Of a DNA stretch of 16,220 bases, positions 7,869 through 15,625 are shown one piece after another (within the stretch, counting starts at the first letter, position 1; the number at the start of each line of letters is the position of its first letter). The DNA is from DATCMA01 sp036563645 (GTDB lineage Bacteria; Actinomycetota; Actinomycetes; Mycobacteriales; Micromonosporaceae). The notes below the pieces were generated by a model that did not search any database, was not told the origin of the DNA, and saw only the letters and a program-made list of their open reading frames with translations. Made by a program: the position numbers and the translations under genes. The DNA lies in assembly GCA_036563645.1 (NCBI GenBank), contig DATCMA010000003.1:1-16220 (forward strand), in the 5' to 3' direction.

Positions 7869-8144
7869 GTGGCAGCGCTGATGGTCCTCGGCATCCCGGT
7901 CGTGCTCGGCCTGTTCTTGCTCGTGATGGAGCAGCTCGAACTCAGAGTGATCGGTACCACCCCCGCCACGAGCTCGGAGGACGTGCTGCTGTCGAAGCGG
8001 TCGGGCGCTTCGCTACGAGCCGGTGCCTCGCGATGGTTCAGCCGCCGACCGCCCGGCGAGCCGCGTGGCCGCGTAGCGATCGCCGGCGGCGGGGCGCCCC
8101 CGCAGCTCGGTGAGGGATTGGTGGTCGCCTCGGTCGACGAGTAG
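7869..8144 (+). CDS. Possible small single-pass membrane protein, 91 residues
   Basis: A GTG at 7869 follows CGGGAGG with a five-base gap, a good ribosome site. The first 25 residues (VAALMVLGIPVVLGLFLLVMEQ) form one membrane helix followed by the acidic-hydrophobic LELRVIG. This resembles small actinobacterial proteins with a helix, a Met-Glu-(Q/R)-Leu-Glu turn and a charged tail. After residue 46 (VLLSKRSGASLRAG) the composition becomes Arg/Gly/Pro-rich and less gene-like, so the tail may have been altered by a frameshift near 8000. Function unknown. Confidence 0.45.
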   Translation: MAALMVLGIPVVLGLFLLVMEQLELRVIGTTPATSSEDVLLSKRSGASLRAGASRWFSRRPPGEPRGRVAIAGGGAPPQLGEGLVVASVDE

Positions 8145-8190
8145 GCGGACCCGGAATATCGCGGCGTGACTGTCGCCGCCTTCCTCGCGC

Positions 8191-8748
8191 GTGCGCAGCT
8201 CTGTGACCGCCCGCTCGTCGGCCGTGGTGGAAGAGCAGCCGCGCCAGCCGGCGAAGCCGTTGCCACGGCCTCGAGCGACCGTCCTGCGGGCCCAGGTCGA
8301 GCGGCACACCGTGCTGCTCACGCCGGTGGTCGGGCTGGCGGTCGTGGGGCTTGCGATCGCCTGTGTCGCCGTGACCGGGCACAGCTTCTCGGACGTGCTG
8401 TTCTCGGGGAAGGCGGAGCTGGGCCCGCTGCTGCAGGGAAGCGCCGGCTACTCGGTCGGCGTCCTGTTGATGCTCCTGGTGTGCAACGGGTTCGCCGACG
8501 GCCTGTCGATGAGCTGCTTCCGGGGCGGGCGGGTGTTCCCGGCGCTGTACGCCTGCGCTGCAGGCGGGATCGCGCTGTCGCACCTGCCCGGGCCACCGAT
8601 GGTCGCCGGGGCGGCCATGGGAATCGGTGCGATGTGCGTGGTGATGCCGAGGCTGCCGCTGACCTCGGTGATGCTGGCCACGCTGCTGTTGTGCGCCGAC
8701 GGTCTCGCGGTCGTGCCGCTCGTCACCGTCGCTGTCGTGGTCACGTGA
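8191..8748 (+). CDS. C-terminal half of a ClC-type chloride channel/antiporter (truncated)
   Basis: The product of up to 185 residues resembles the second half of ClC proteins. After a polar N-terminus, hydrophobic segments begin near residue 42 (LTPVVGLAVVGLAIACVAVTG). FSDVLFSGKAELGPLL, then SMSCFRGGRVFPALY with the GG-x-x-FP anion-pathway loop, and AMGIGAMCVVMPRLPLTSVMLATLLL follow, ending AVVPLVTVAVVVT. Full-length ClC proteins have about 400-450 residues. The first half, with the GSGIP and GREGP-type loops, is absent, and an in-frame stop lies at 8167-8169. No good ribosome site precedes GTG 8191 or GTG 8224/8227, so the start is uncertain. It is probably a 5'-deleted remnant. Co-orientation with the exporter 145 bases downstream may be incidental. 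Confidence 0.75.
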   Translation: MRSSVTARSSAVVEEQPRQPAKPLPRPRATVLRAQVERHTVLLTPVVGLAVVGLAIACVAVTGHSFSDVLFSGKAELGPLLQGSAGYSVGVLLMLLVCNGFADGLSMSCFRGGRVFPALYACAAGGIALSHLPGPPMVAGAAMGIGAMCVVMPRLPLTSVMLATLLLCADGLAVVPLVTVAVVVT

Positions 8749-8893
8749 CGCCTGCCGGGACCTGCTCGTCGATCGACCACTGCCGTCGGGGTCCACGTCC
8801 GTCACCTGCGGCGGGTGATGCCGCTGTTCTCGGCCGCTGCCACGTTTGGCCTGCGTCGACCAGGAGGCGCGGAGACGGGATGCGAGGTTTCCC

Positions 8894-10492
8894 ATGGCCG
8901 GTGCGCCCGGAATCGGCGGCTCCCAGCACGTGGAGGGCCGCCAGACGGTGCTCGCCGTCCTGCTGGCGATGGCGATGTTCGTACTCGTGGTGGACACGTC
9001 GCTGATGAACGTCTCGATCTCGGCCGTGGTGCGCGACCTGGATACGACGGTCAGCGGAGTGCAGTCGGCGATCGCCCTGGAGGCGCTGGTGTCCGCCGCG
9101 TTCATCCTGATCGGCGGCAAGGTCGGCGATCTCGTCGGGCGCAAGGCCGCTTACGTGGTGGGACTGCTGGGCTACGCCGTCGGCGCCACGGCGATGACCC
9201 TCGCGCAGAGCCTGACCGCCGTCATCGTCTTCTGGGCCGTCGTGGGCGGAATCGGCGCCTCGCTGTTGCTGCCCGCGATGCAGTCGCTCATCCACGGCAA
9301 CTTCGAGGGCGGGGCGCGGATGAAGGTGTACGCCTTGGTCGGGGCCGCCGCCGCGATCGCCGCGGCGGTCGGGCCACTGCTCGGCGGCTTCATCACCACC
9401 TTCGTGACGTGGCGGCTGGGCTTCGCGCTCGAGGTCGTCGTCATCGCCGTCGTCCTCGCGGGGATCCGGCTCGTGCGCGACGTGCCCTACACCGGGACAC
9501 CGGGTGTGGACCTGGTGGGTGCGATGCTCTCGGTGGTGGGCATGGGCGGCGTCGTGCTCGGCGTGCTGGTCTGGCAGGAGGGCGGCGAGTTCGTCGGCGC
9601 GCTCATGGTCATGGGCGTGGTCGCGATCGTCGGGCTCGGCTTCTGGCTGGTGCGGCGCAAGCGCCGCGGGCGGCCCGCCCTGCTCGATCCGGACCTGTTC
9701 CGGTCGGCGCTGTTCCAGGTCGGCGTCTCGCAGCAGTGCCTTCAGCAGATCGCGCTCGGCGGAATGATGATCGCGCTCCCGATCTACCTGCAGATGGTGC
9801 TCGAGTACAACGCGTTGCAGGCGGGGCTGTCGCTCGCCCCGCTGTCGCTCAGCATGTTCGCGGTCGCGTTGATCGCGGGGAAGCGGGCCGGTCGACGGCG
9901 CCCGAGCGCCGTCGTCCGATGGGGGTTCCTGCTCCTCGCGATCGGGACGGCCCTGCTGATCCCGCTCGTGCCGCGGGCGGAGTTCGGCTGGGCCCTCCTC
10001 GTCCCGCTGGCGGTCGCGGGGACCGGGCTGGGGCTGCTGGTCTCGCAGCTGAACAACTACACGCTCTCCCCGATCCCCGAGGCGCGGGCCAGCGAGGCGG
10101 CCAGCGTGAACTCGGCGGCCGGATCGTTCGGACTGTCGCTCGGCCTGGCCGTCGCCGGCGCCGTGATGCTCGCAGCACTCTCGGCCGCCTTCACCAGCCG
10201 GGCGGAGGACAGCACGGTGCTCCCGCCCGACGACCAGCAGCAGGTCGCGACCGCGCTCGAGCGCGACGCCCAAGTCATGAGCAACACCGAGCTCTCGCGA
10301 CTGCTGGCCGAGCAGCCGCCACAGATCCGTGAGGAGATCGTGCGCATCAACACCGAAGCCCGGCCGATCGCCCTTCAGATCGCCCTGCTGGTGCCCCTGC
10401 TCGCCGCCCTCGCCGGCTTGGTCAACTCGATCCGGATGGCGCGACTCCCGGATCCCGAACCGTCCGGCGCGGGCGGCGTGGTCCTCGGCTGA
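8894..10492 (+). CDS. MFS exporter of the DHA2 (EmrB/QacA) type, 14 membrane segments
   Basis: The product has 532 residues and predicted drug:H+ antiport activity in the cytoplasmic membrane. The first helix carries FVLVVDTSLMNVSIS, with the Asp typical of DHA2. Motif A, GGKVGDLVGRKAAYVVG, lies between helices 2 and 3. GPLLGGFITTFVTWRLGF fits motif C and the following loop. The 14-helix pattern includes the extended cytoplasmic and outside loops of this group, and an extracytoplasmic acidic segment (SRAEDSTVLPPDDQQQ) precedes the last helix. I start at ATG 8894, with GAGG six bases upstream, instead of an earlier possible start at 8846. It ends 17 bases before the convergent DUF2252 gene. 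Substrate unknown. Confidence 0.93.
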   Translation: MAGAPGIGGSQHVEGRQTVLAVLLAMAMFVLVVDTSLMNVSISAVVRDLDTTVSGVQSAIALEALVSAAFILIGGKVGDLVGRKAAYVVGLLGYAVGATAMTLAQSLTAVIVFWAVVGGIGASLLLPAMQSLIHGNFEGGARMKVYALVGAAAAIAAAVGPLLGGFITTFVTWRLGFALEVVVIAVVLAGIRLVRDVPYTGTPGVDLVGAMLSVVGMGGVVLGVLVWQEGGEFVGALMVMGVVAIVGLGFWLVRRKRRGRPALLDPDLFRSALFQVGVSQQCLQQIALGGMMIALPIYLQMVLEYNALQAGLSLAPLSLSMFAVALIAGKRAGRRRPSAVVRWGFLLLAIGTALLIPLVPRAEFGWALLVPLAVAGTGLGLLVSQLNNYTLSPIPEARASEAASVNSAAGSFGLSLGLAVAGAVMLAALSAAFTSRAEDSTVLPPDDQQQVATALERDAQVMSNTELSRLLAEQPPQIREEIVRINTEARPIALQIALLVPLLAALAGLVNSIRMARLPDPEPSGAGGVVLG

Positions 10493-10509
10493 CGAAGCGG
10501 GCGCAGGGC

Positions 10510-11967
10510 TCAGTCCATCAGCGGTTCCGCGGCCACGGTGCGCCCCGAGCTGATCGCCGAGACGAGCGCGCCGTGGTCGTCGGTGTTGCGGTCGGCGTAC
10601 CGGCGGGCGAACTCGGCGACGGCGACGTCGAAGGAGGACCCGGAGCCGAGGTACGCGGCGATCGCGATCCGGTCCCCCGATCGTGCGTGGGCTCGGGCGA
10701 GCGTCCACCCGCACAGCTTCCCGTACGACTTCATCCCTTGCGGGAGCAGCGTCTCCACCTCGGCCGAGCCCTTCCAGTCCCGCAGTTGGCGGAGGTAGAA
10801 GTCGCGGCTCCGCCCGTCGAACCCGGAGACCCGGATCCAACCGAGGAAGATGTCGCCGACCGTCTGCATGAGCCGCTGCCCGACCACCACACGTTGGCCG
10901 GCGTTGTGGTACTCGCTGCGCCCGAGGTAGGCCTCCAGCGACGACGGCTCGGCCTCCTTGGCCTGCAAGAACAACGGGTCCCCGGGGTCATCGCCGATCA
11001 GCAGGAGCATCCAGCACCGAGTGCCGACACTGCCGACCCCGACGACCTTGCGCGCCATGTCCACCAACCGGAACCGGTCGAGGAGGACCTGCCGTTCCGG
11101 CTCGAGCGTCTCGCGGTACCGGGCGAGCATGTCCCGCAACTGGGCGGCCAGCTCGTCCGGGTCGGTTCCGGGTTCCACGAGGTCCCTGATCGGGACGACG
11201 AGCGGGGCGTCGGCCAGCAGGCGCTGCTGCCCGTCGTGCTCCCCGACGAAGCGCCGCATCGCCCCCATGTTGCTGCGCGTGCGCGCCTTCGCGAAGGTCT
11301 TGGAGAGCCGCTTCCGCCCGGACCGGGTCACCTGCTTGCCGAACCGCTCGGCGAGCTCGTCGGCGACCATGTGGGTGTACCAGACCTCGAGCGAGGTCTT
11401 CCCGGCGAGGTCGCGCATGCAGTTCCGGTAGGCGGCGACCGACGCTTCGACGATCGCGCGCCGCTCCTTGTCCGGGTAGCCGTTCTCCCGACCGGCGACC
11501 TCGACGCTGGTCGCAAGGCGCTTCACGTCCCATTCCCACGGCCCGGGCAACGTCTCGTCGAAGTCGTTGATGTCGAAGACCAGGCGCCGCTCCGGGGAGG
11601 CGAAGAGCCCGAAGTTGGACAGGTGCGCGTCGCCGCACACCTGCACGGTGAGCCCGGTCCGAGGGGTGTCGGCCAAGTCGTCGGCCATGACCTGTGCCGC
11701 GCCCCGGTAGAACGTGAACGGCGAGACGGCCATGCGGGCGTATCGGATGGGCAGCAGCTCCGGGGTCCGGGTCGCGTCCTGCGACCTCAGCAGTTCCAGT
11801 GCATCCCGGCCGCGGCGAGCGGGAGGCAGCTCGGCGTGGCTGGAGCGGGGAACCTCGGTCCGCAACGCTCGCCCGGTCGCGTGCCGCTCCGCGCGCGTGG
11901 GGTGTCGCGCCTCGGCGCCGCTGCCGCCGCGCGCGGCCGCCGTCGTCCGTGCGGTGGTTCGTGTCAT
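10510..11967 (-). CDS. DUF2252 family protein, 485 residues
   Basis: This is a soluble protein of unknown activity. CGDAHLSNFG at residues 111-120 and FDINDFDET at 131-139 look like the catalytic-loop Asp/Asn and the metal-binding Asp of kinase-like (aminoglycoside phosphotransferase/CHK) folds; that functional reading is inference. Further conserved-looking stretches are PFTFYRGAA (83-91), DVKRLATS, KVVGVGSVGTRCWMLLL, FLQAKEAEPS and ILGWIRVSGF-like FLGWIRVSGF. The frame extends upstream to 12243, but the ATG at 11967 overlaps the TGA of the preceding gene as ATGA and the upstream extension is Arg-rich noise, so I start there. Translation is likely coupled to the amphi-Trp gene. Last gene of a three-gene minus-strand operon. 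Confidence 0.92.
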   Translation of the reverse strand: MTRTTARTTAAARGGSGAEARHPTRAERHATGRALRTEVPRSSHAELPPARRGRDALELLRSQDATRTPELLPIRYARMAVSPFTFYRGAAQVMADDLADTPRTGLTVQVCGDAHLSNFGLFASPERRLVFDINDFDETLPGPWEWDVKRLATSVEVAGRENGYPDKERRAIVEASVAAYRNCMRDLAGKTSLEVWYTHMVADELAERFGKQVTRSGRKRLSKTFAKARTRSNMGAMRRFVGEHDGQQRLLADAPLVVPIRDLVEPGTDPDELAAQLRDMLARYRETLEPERQVLLDRFRLVDMARKVVGVGSVGTRCWMLLLIGDDPGDPLFLQAKEAEPSSLEAYLGRSEYHNAGQRVVVGQRLMQTVGDIFLGWIRVSGFDGRSRDFYLRQLRDWKGSAEVETLLPQGMKSYGKLCGWTLARAHARSGDRIAIAAYLGSGSSFDVAVAEFARRYADRNTDDHGALVSAISSGRTVAAEPLMD

Positions 11968-12299
11968 CGGGCACCGACCTTGCGTCGAACGGGGCGATGG
12001 GCGTTCTTGGCCTGCTCGGGCGCGGTGTCGTGCTCCGGTTGTTGTTGCGGGGGCGGCTCCGACCGGACGCGCCCCGCCGTCTGCCAGGTCAGCTCCACCT
12101 CGAACTCGACCTCGTCGCGGTCGATCTCCACCTCGACCTTGCAGCACACCTCTCCCGGGACGTGCACCTTCATCGTCGTGGCACCGAGTTCGAGCTCGAC
12201 CTCGCCCTCGTGGGCGAGCGCAGCGGCGAGCGCAGACAGGCACCGGGCGGTCTCGTCCCTGGTCAACTGCTTCTTGTAGGTGACTTCTACGTCCGACAT
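11964..12299 (-). CDS. Amphi-Trp domain-containing small protein, 111 residues
   Basis: The start MSDVEVTYKKQLTRDETAR with the following helix LSALAAALAHEGEVELELG, then alternating charged beta strands (MKVHVPGEV, KVEVEIDRDEVEFEVELTW, Trp at residue 72), matches the amphi-Trp domain. That domain is of unknown function and found in bacteria and archaea. A disordered Pro/Gln-rich basic tail (residues 77-111) follows. GGAG seven bases before the ATG at 12299 supports the start. Its stop overlaps the DUF2252 start as ATGA. It sits 49 bases downstream of the 85-residue gene. No enzymatic residues can be named, so a binding or adaptor role is plausible but unproven. Confidence 0.85.
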   Translation of the reverse strand: MSDVEVTYKKQLTRDETARCLSALAAALAHEGEVELELGATTMKVHVPGEVCCKVEVEIDRDEVEFEVELTWQTAGRVRSEPPPQQQPEHDTAPEQAKNAHRPVRRKVGAR

Positions 12300-12348
12300 C
12301 GCGTGGCTCCGATGGGTTGGGCCGGGCGCCGGGATCGGCGGCGGGGTA

Positions 12349-12606
12349 TCAGCGAGGTGTGAGCGCCTGGTCGATGACCAGACCCAACCGCGCCAGCAGC
12401 TGCTCGGAATCCGCGGCGCTGATCACGCCATGCCGAGCGGCGGTGCCGACCTGGGCCCGCAGAAGGGCCATCAGCTCCTCGGCCCACCGGGTCTGCTCGG
12501 GGATCGGTGCGAGCGCGACGCTGCCGGGAAACCCGGTGGTCGGCTTCAGCGGGGCGGCTCGCCGGCGACGGAATCGTTCGCTCGGGTCGGCCAGGTCGTC
12601 CGCCAT
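12349..12606 (-). CDS. Small protein of unknown function, 85 residues, first gene of operon A
   Basis: I start at ATG 12606, preceded by GGAAGGAACGATC (AAGGA with a six-base gap), rather than at 12651. The N-terminus MADDLADPSERFRRRRAAP is polar. A helical pair follows: RWAEELMALLRAQVG, then AARHGVISAADSEQLLARLG, ending IDQALTPR. The GVISAADSEQ turn resembles the turn of SHOCT hairpins (the protein at 2904 has GTISAAEFEQ), but I would not call it SHOCT without a profile search. No membrane segment. Its position at the head of the amphi-Trp/DUF2252 operon suggests a partner role. Function unknown. Confidence 0.75.
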   Translation of the reverse strand: MADDLADPSERFRRRRAAPLKPTTGFPGSVALAPIPEQTRWAEELMALLRAQVGTAARHGVISAADSEQLLARLGLVIDQALTPR

Positions 12607-12959
12607 GATCGTTCCTTCCGGGGGTCCGCGCGAGTACTCCTGCGCTGTCACAGCAGGTGAGGTGCAGTGTCGGCCGTCAGCTGGAGGGACACCTCATCCG
12701 TGCGGGGTGACCGCTCCTCCCGGAGCCCGAGCTCGAGTGGGGTGTTCCCGACGCCTCTCCCGGACGGCCCGTCGGGATCGTGAGCCGGGGCCTGGGGACG
12801 TGACGCGCGGTCGTCGTCGGCGACTGGCGCGATGGCTCCGGCCCGCAGGACGTGCCGGGACCCGCGGAATCACCCGCCACGGATGGGGAACACGAGCTCG
12901 CGAGGGGCCAGCGTTCGCTCGGCGGCCGACAGTGTGGCCGACAACGGAAGGAATTCGCG
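12607..12959. other. Divergent promoter region between operon A and the DUF7144 gene
   Basis: These 353 bases separate two divergent transcription units and hold no supported gene. Their frames are Arg/Pro/Ser-rich. Promoters for both directions must lie here unless they are further upstream. I see no confident -35/-10 elements or operator. Confidence 0.4.
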
Positions 12960-13373
12960 ATGAGTACACCCGCTGCGTCCCGCCCGACGGCCCCGCGAGG
13001 TCCGACCGCACCGTTCGCGACCGGCTTCGCCATGTTCGCCGGCGTTCTGATGGTGATCGCAGGTCTGTGGAGCGTCCTCACGGGAATCGCGGCGATCCTG
13101 AACGACAACGTGTTCGTCGCGACGTCGGAGTACGTGTACAGCTTCGACATCACCGGCTGGGGTTGGATCCACCTGGTACTCGGGGTTCTGGTGGCGCTCG
13201 CGGGTATCGGCGTCGTCCAGGGGTTGACATGGGGGATCGTGGTCGGGATCGCGCTGGCATCGCTCAGCGCTCTCGTCAACTTCGCGTTCATCCCGTACTA
13301 CCCCGTCTGGTCCATCCTGATCATCGCCCTGAACGTGGCCGTCATCTGGGCGCTCGCCACCTATCGACACTGA
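12960..13373 (+). CDS. DUF7144 family membrane protein, 137 residues
   Basis: ATG 12960 has AAGGA with a seven-base gap upstream. After a short polar Pro/Thr-rich N-terminus there are four membrane segments at about residues 20-42, 62-84, 86-106 and 110-132. Characteristic pieces are TGFAMFAGVLMVIAGLW, the loop YSFDITGWGWIHLVLG, and FAFIPYYPVWSILIIALNV. This matches the actinobacterial DUF7144 membrane family, whose role is unknown. It stands alone on the plus strand between two minus-strand operons, convergent with the AI-2E-type gene. Confidence 0.9.
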   Translation: MSTPAASRPTAPRGPTAPFATGFAMFAGVLMVIAGLWSVLTGIAAILNDNVFVATSEYVYSFDITGWGWIHLVLGVLVALAGIGVVQGLTWGIVVGIALASLSALVNFAFIPYYPVWSILIIALNVAVIWALATYRH

Positions 13374-13563
13374 CCCGTGCGAGACGGCGACCGAGGCCGG
13401 AAGCCGCACGCAGGCGAGGACACCGAGCCGTCGATACTCCTCATCGGCGGCTACCAGGCGATGGTCGGGATGGCTGCGCGCCCGCAGAGGGTCGCGTCTT
13501 CTCGGCGTATCGCCTCGGGTCGGCGTGATCGGTTCGTTGGTACCGCGGGTCCCTCCTCGACCT

Positions 13564-14652
13564 TCATCCAGCCTGCGGGTCCACGTCGTCCCGGTGGAGC
13601 CGGCCGCCCGCGAGCAGGTCGGAGATCCATCTGGTGCTCGGGTCGATGTCGAGCAGCACCGACTTCGCGAGCAGCGTCAGCGGTATTGCGAGGATCGCGC
13701 CGACGGGGCCGATGATGAAGGTCCAGAAGACCAGGGAGAGGAACGTCAGCGTCATCGAGAGGTTGACGGCGTCGGACATGACCTTCGGCTGGATGACCGA
13801 CTGGATGACGAAGTTGACCGCGGCGTACGTCACGATCACGGTGATCATGAGCGATGGCCCGCCCTCGAGCAGGGCCAGCAGCGCCGGCGGTAGCAACCCG
13901 ATGAAGTAGCCGACGTTGGGGATGTAGCCCGTGATGAAGGCGAGCAGCCCCCACAGCAGCGGTAACGGCACCCCGAGCAGCCAGAGGGCAGCGATGTCGA
14001 AGATCGCCACGATCAGCCCGAACACCGTGGTGACCAGCAGGTAGCTCCGGGTGCCGCGGACGAAGGTGTCGAGCGGACCGATGAGGTCCGGGTGTTGCCC
14101 GCGGGAGCGGGACAGCCGGCTCGCGAACCCGGTCGCATCCACGCCCATGAAGACGACCACGAAGATCAGGAACAGCAGGTTGGAGAAGGTCGTGGCGAGC
14201 CCGGTGAGCAGATCACCGAGCAGCGCAGCGATGCTGCCCACGGAGATCTGATCCAGGCCGGCCCGGACCTCGGCCTGCTCGATGCCGAGCGACTCGAGCA
14301 CGGCCCGGAGGCTGATCACGAGCTCGGCGAAGCGCTCTTCGTACGCCGGCAGGATGGCGGCGAGCCGCGCGATGGAGAGCACCAACGCCGCAAAGAGGCC
14401 CAGGATCAGAGCGAGGACCGTCAGGACGGTGACGGTCACCGCCAGCCACGCCGGCAGACCGTGTCGGCGCAAGATCCCGGTCAACGGATGCACGGCGATG
14501 ACGAGGATGAGCGCGAGGACGACCGGTGCGACGATCGTGGCGAACCGCTGCACGGCCAGAGCCGCAACCAGCAACCCCGCCACGGCGAGCACGAGGACGA
14601 GGCCCCGCGGCACCCGCGAAGCGTGACCATCGGCGCCGCCGGTACCCGCCAC
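13564..14652 (-). CDS. AI-2E/PerM family membrane protein, 362 residues
   Basis: The family (AI-2 exporter/PerM, formerly UPF0118) has about 340-380 residues and 7-8 membrane helices. Visible here are RGLVLVLAVAGLLVAALAV near residue 16, VLALILVIAVHPLTGILRRHG (about 46-66), a soluble helical insert (YEERFAELVISLRAVLESLG), and the characteristic C-terminal half with LLWGLLAFITGYIPNVGYFI, FVIQSVIQPKVM and LSLVFWTFIIGPVGAILAIP. The family name does not prove autoinducer export; many members act in ion or osmotic functions. The start is GTG 14652 with AGGG eight bases upstream. It is the last gene of operon B, 72 bases after the DUF1622 gene. Substrate unknown. Confidence 0.92.
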   Translation of the reverse strand: MAGTGGADGHASRVPRGLVLVLAVAGLLVAALAVQRFATIVAPVVLALILVIAVHPLTGILRRHGLPAWLAVTVTVLTVLALILGLFAALVLSIARLAAILPAYEERFAELVISLRAVLESLGIEQAEVRAGLDQISVGSIAALLGDLLTGLATTFSNLLFLIFVVVFMGVDATGFASRLSRSRGQHPDLIGPLDTFVRGTRSYLLVTTVFGLIVAIFDIAALWLLGVPLPLLWGLLAFITGYIPNVGYFIGLLPPALLALLEGGPSLMITVIVTYAAVNFVIQSVIQPKVMSDAVNLSMTLTFLSLVFWTFIIGPVGAILAIPLTLLAKSVLLDIDPSTRWISDLLAGGRLHRDDVDPQAG

Positions 14653-14724
14653 GTCGCGACCCTGCGCCTCCGGGCGCGAGTCGGCGTCCCCCGCAGGGGG
14701 TGACGGCCGGACGCCGGACGACGG

Positions 14725-15111
14725 TCAACCCTCGCGCGTGCCGATCGGCGGCGTGCCGGGGATCTCTCGACGACCTCGTCGCCACGGCAGCGTCCCGTCG
14801 ATCTCGACCTGGAGAGAGAAGCTCAGGAAGGTTCGGATGACGACGATGAGGCCGAGGACGAGCACGTTCTCGACCGTGGTTGCCACCGCTACGGTCTTGA
14901 TGAGGTCAGCGGCCACGAGGATCTCCAGGCCCAGCAGCAGCGTGCCGCCGATGGTCTCGCGCAGCCGCTGGTAGGTGCGTTGCCCGCCGTCCTTCCGCCA
15001 CAGCCCGGCGACCGCTCTGGCGGCCGACCACATGAGCCCGACGACCAGAACACCGACGCCGAGGAACTCCACGCCCACGGCGACGTGGTCCATGGTCTCG
15101 GTGAAGGTCAT
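14725..15111 (-). CDS. DUF1622 family membrane protein, 128 residues
   Basis: The family consists of small bacterial membrane proteins of unknown role. The first membrane helix is around GVEFLGVGVLVVGLMW (residues 12-28). The hallmark stretch RETIGGTLLLGLEILVAADLIKTV (about 51-74) is followed by ENVLVLGLIVVIRTFLSFSL (about 81-100) and the basic tail PWRRGRREIPG. Length is normal. ATG 15111 has no strong ribosome site, and the gene follows the CMD-like gene by 58 bases, so it is probably translated from the same messenger. Middle gene of operon B. Confidence 0.9.
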   Translation of the reverse strand: MTFTETMDHVAVGVEFLGVGVLVVGLMWSAARAVAGLWRKDGGQRTYQRLRETIGGTLLLGLEILVAADLIKTVAVATTVENVLVLGLIVVIRTFLSFSLQVEIDGTLPWRRGRREIPGTPPIGTREG

Positions 15112-15169
15112 CGGCCCGGGCGAGGTGCCGGCTGGTCAGCCTCCGCTGGACGGGTCACGAGGGTGCAGG

Positions 15170-15499
15170 TCACCGCCGGTTCTGATCCTGGAGCTCGGCG
15201 ATCTCGATCTCGACCGCGAGCGACTCGACGATCTTGCCGGTGGCGGACGCGATCCGCGCTGTGCCGACGATCGGTGCGATCGCGGCAAGGACTCCGCGGA
15301 CCACCTCGGGGTCGAGACCGGCCTCTCCCGCCGTCTCGAGGTTCAGCAGGTAGGAGATCGGTGGCGCATCGATCGCGACGAGCGCAGCGATGCGAACGAG
15401 CATGAGTGTGGTCGGGTCGAGGTTCGATGCGGCGATCGAGTCCGCGGTCATCCTTGCCAGCAGATCGAGTACCGGGGTGCCATCCGTCGCTACAGCCAT
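15170..15499 (-). CDS. Carboxymuconolactone decarboxylase-like (CMD family) protein, 109 residues
   Basis: ATG 15499 has an excellent ribosome site (GGAGGAG, six-base gap). The all-helical product has LARMTADSIAASNLD, LMLVRIAALVAIDAPPISYL, and AGLDPEVVRGVLAAIAPIVG with TARIASATGKI, the pattern of CMD/AhpD-like proteins. It contains no Cys and no His, so the AhpD-type CxxC redox centre and a proton-relay His are absent and peroxidase activity is not expected. The tail IEIAELQDQNRR is charged. It heads the operon with DUF1622 and AI-2E-type membrane proteins. Role unknown. Confidence 0.85.
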   Translation of the reverse strand: MAVATDGTPVLDLLARMTADSIAASNLDPTTLMLVRIAALVAIDAPPISYLLNLETAGEAGLDPEVVRGVLAAIAPIVGTARIASATGKIVESLAVEIEIAELQDQNRR

Positions 15500-15625
15500 C
15501 ACGTTCTCCTCCGTCCGGCGGTCCCGGCGGAACCGTGCGCTCGATCTCACCCGCCGGGCGAGGCCGGGGCACCACCCGCGTCGCGTGAAATCGACGCATC
15601 CGAATCGCCGGCCGCGCTCGAGCAG

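Noticed and set aside
8741..10840. 699-codon minus-strand open frame opposite the exporter
   Set aside because: It is the antisense shadow of the strongly supported DHA2 exporter; the product is His/Asp/Arg-rich and unnatural.
10573..12279. 568-codon plus-strand frame opposite DUF2252 and amphi-Trp
   Set aside because: Antisense shadow; no family motifs and no ribosome site.
13564..14652. Quorum-sensing autoinducer export as the function
   Set aside because: The family name is historical; nothing in the window (no LuxS or Lsr genes) supports AI-2 handling.
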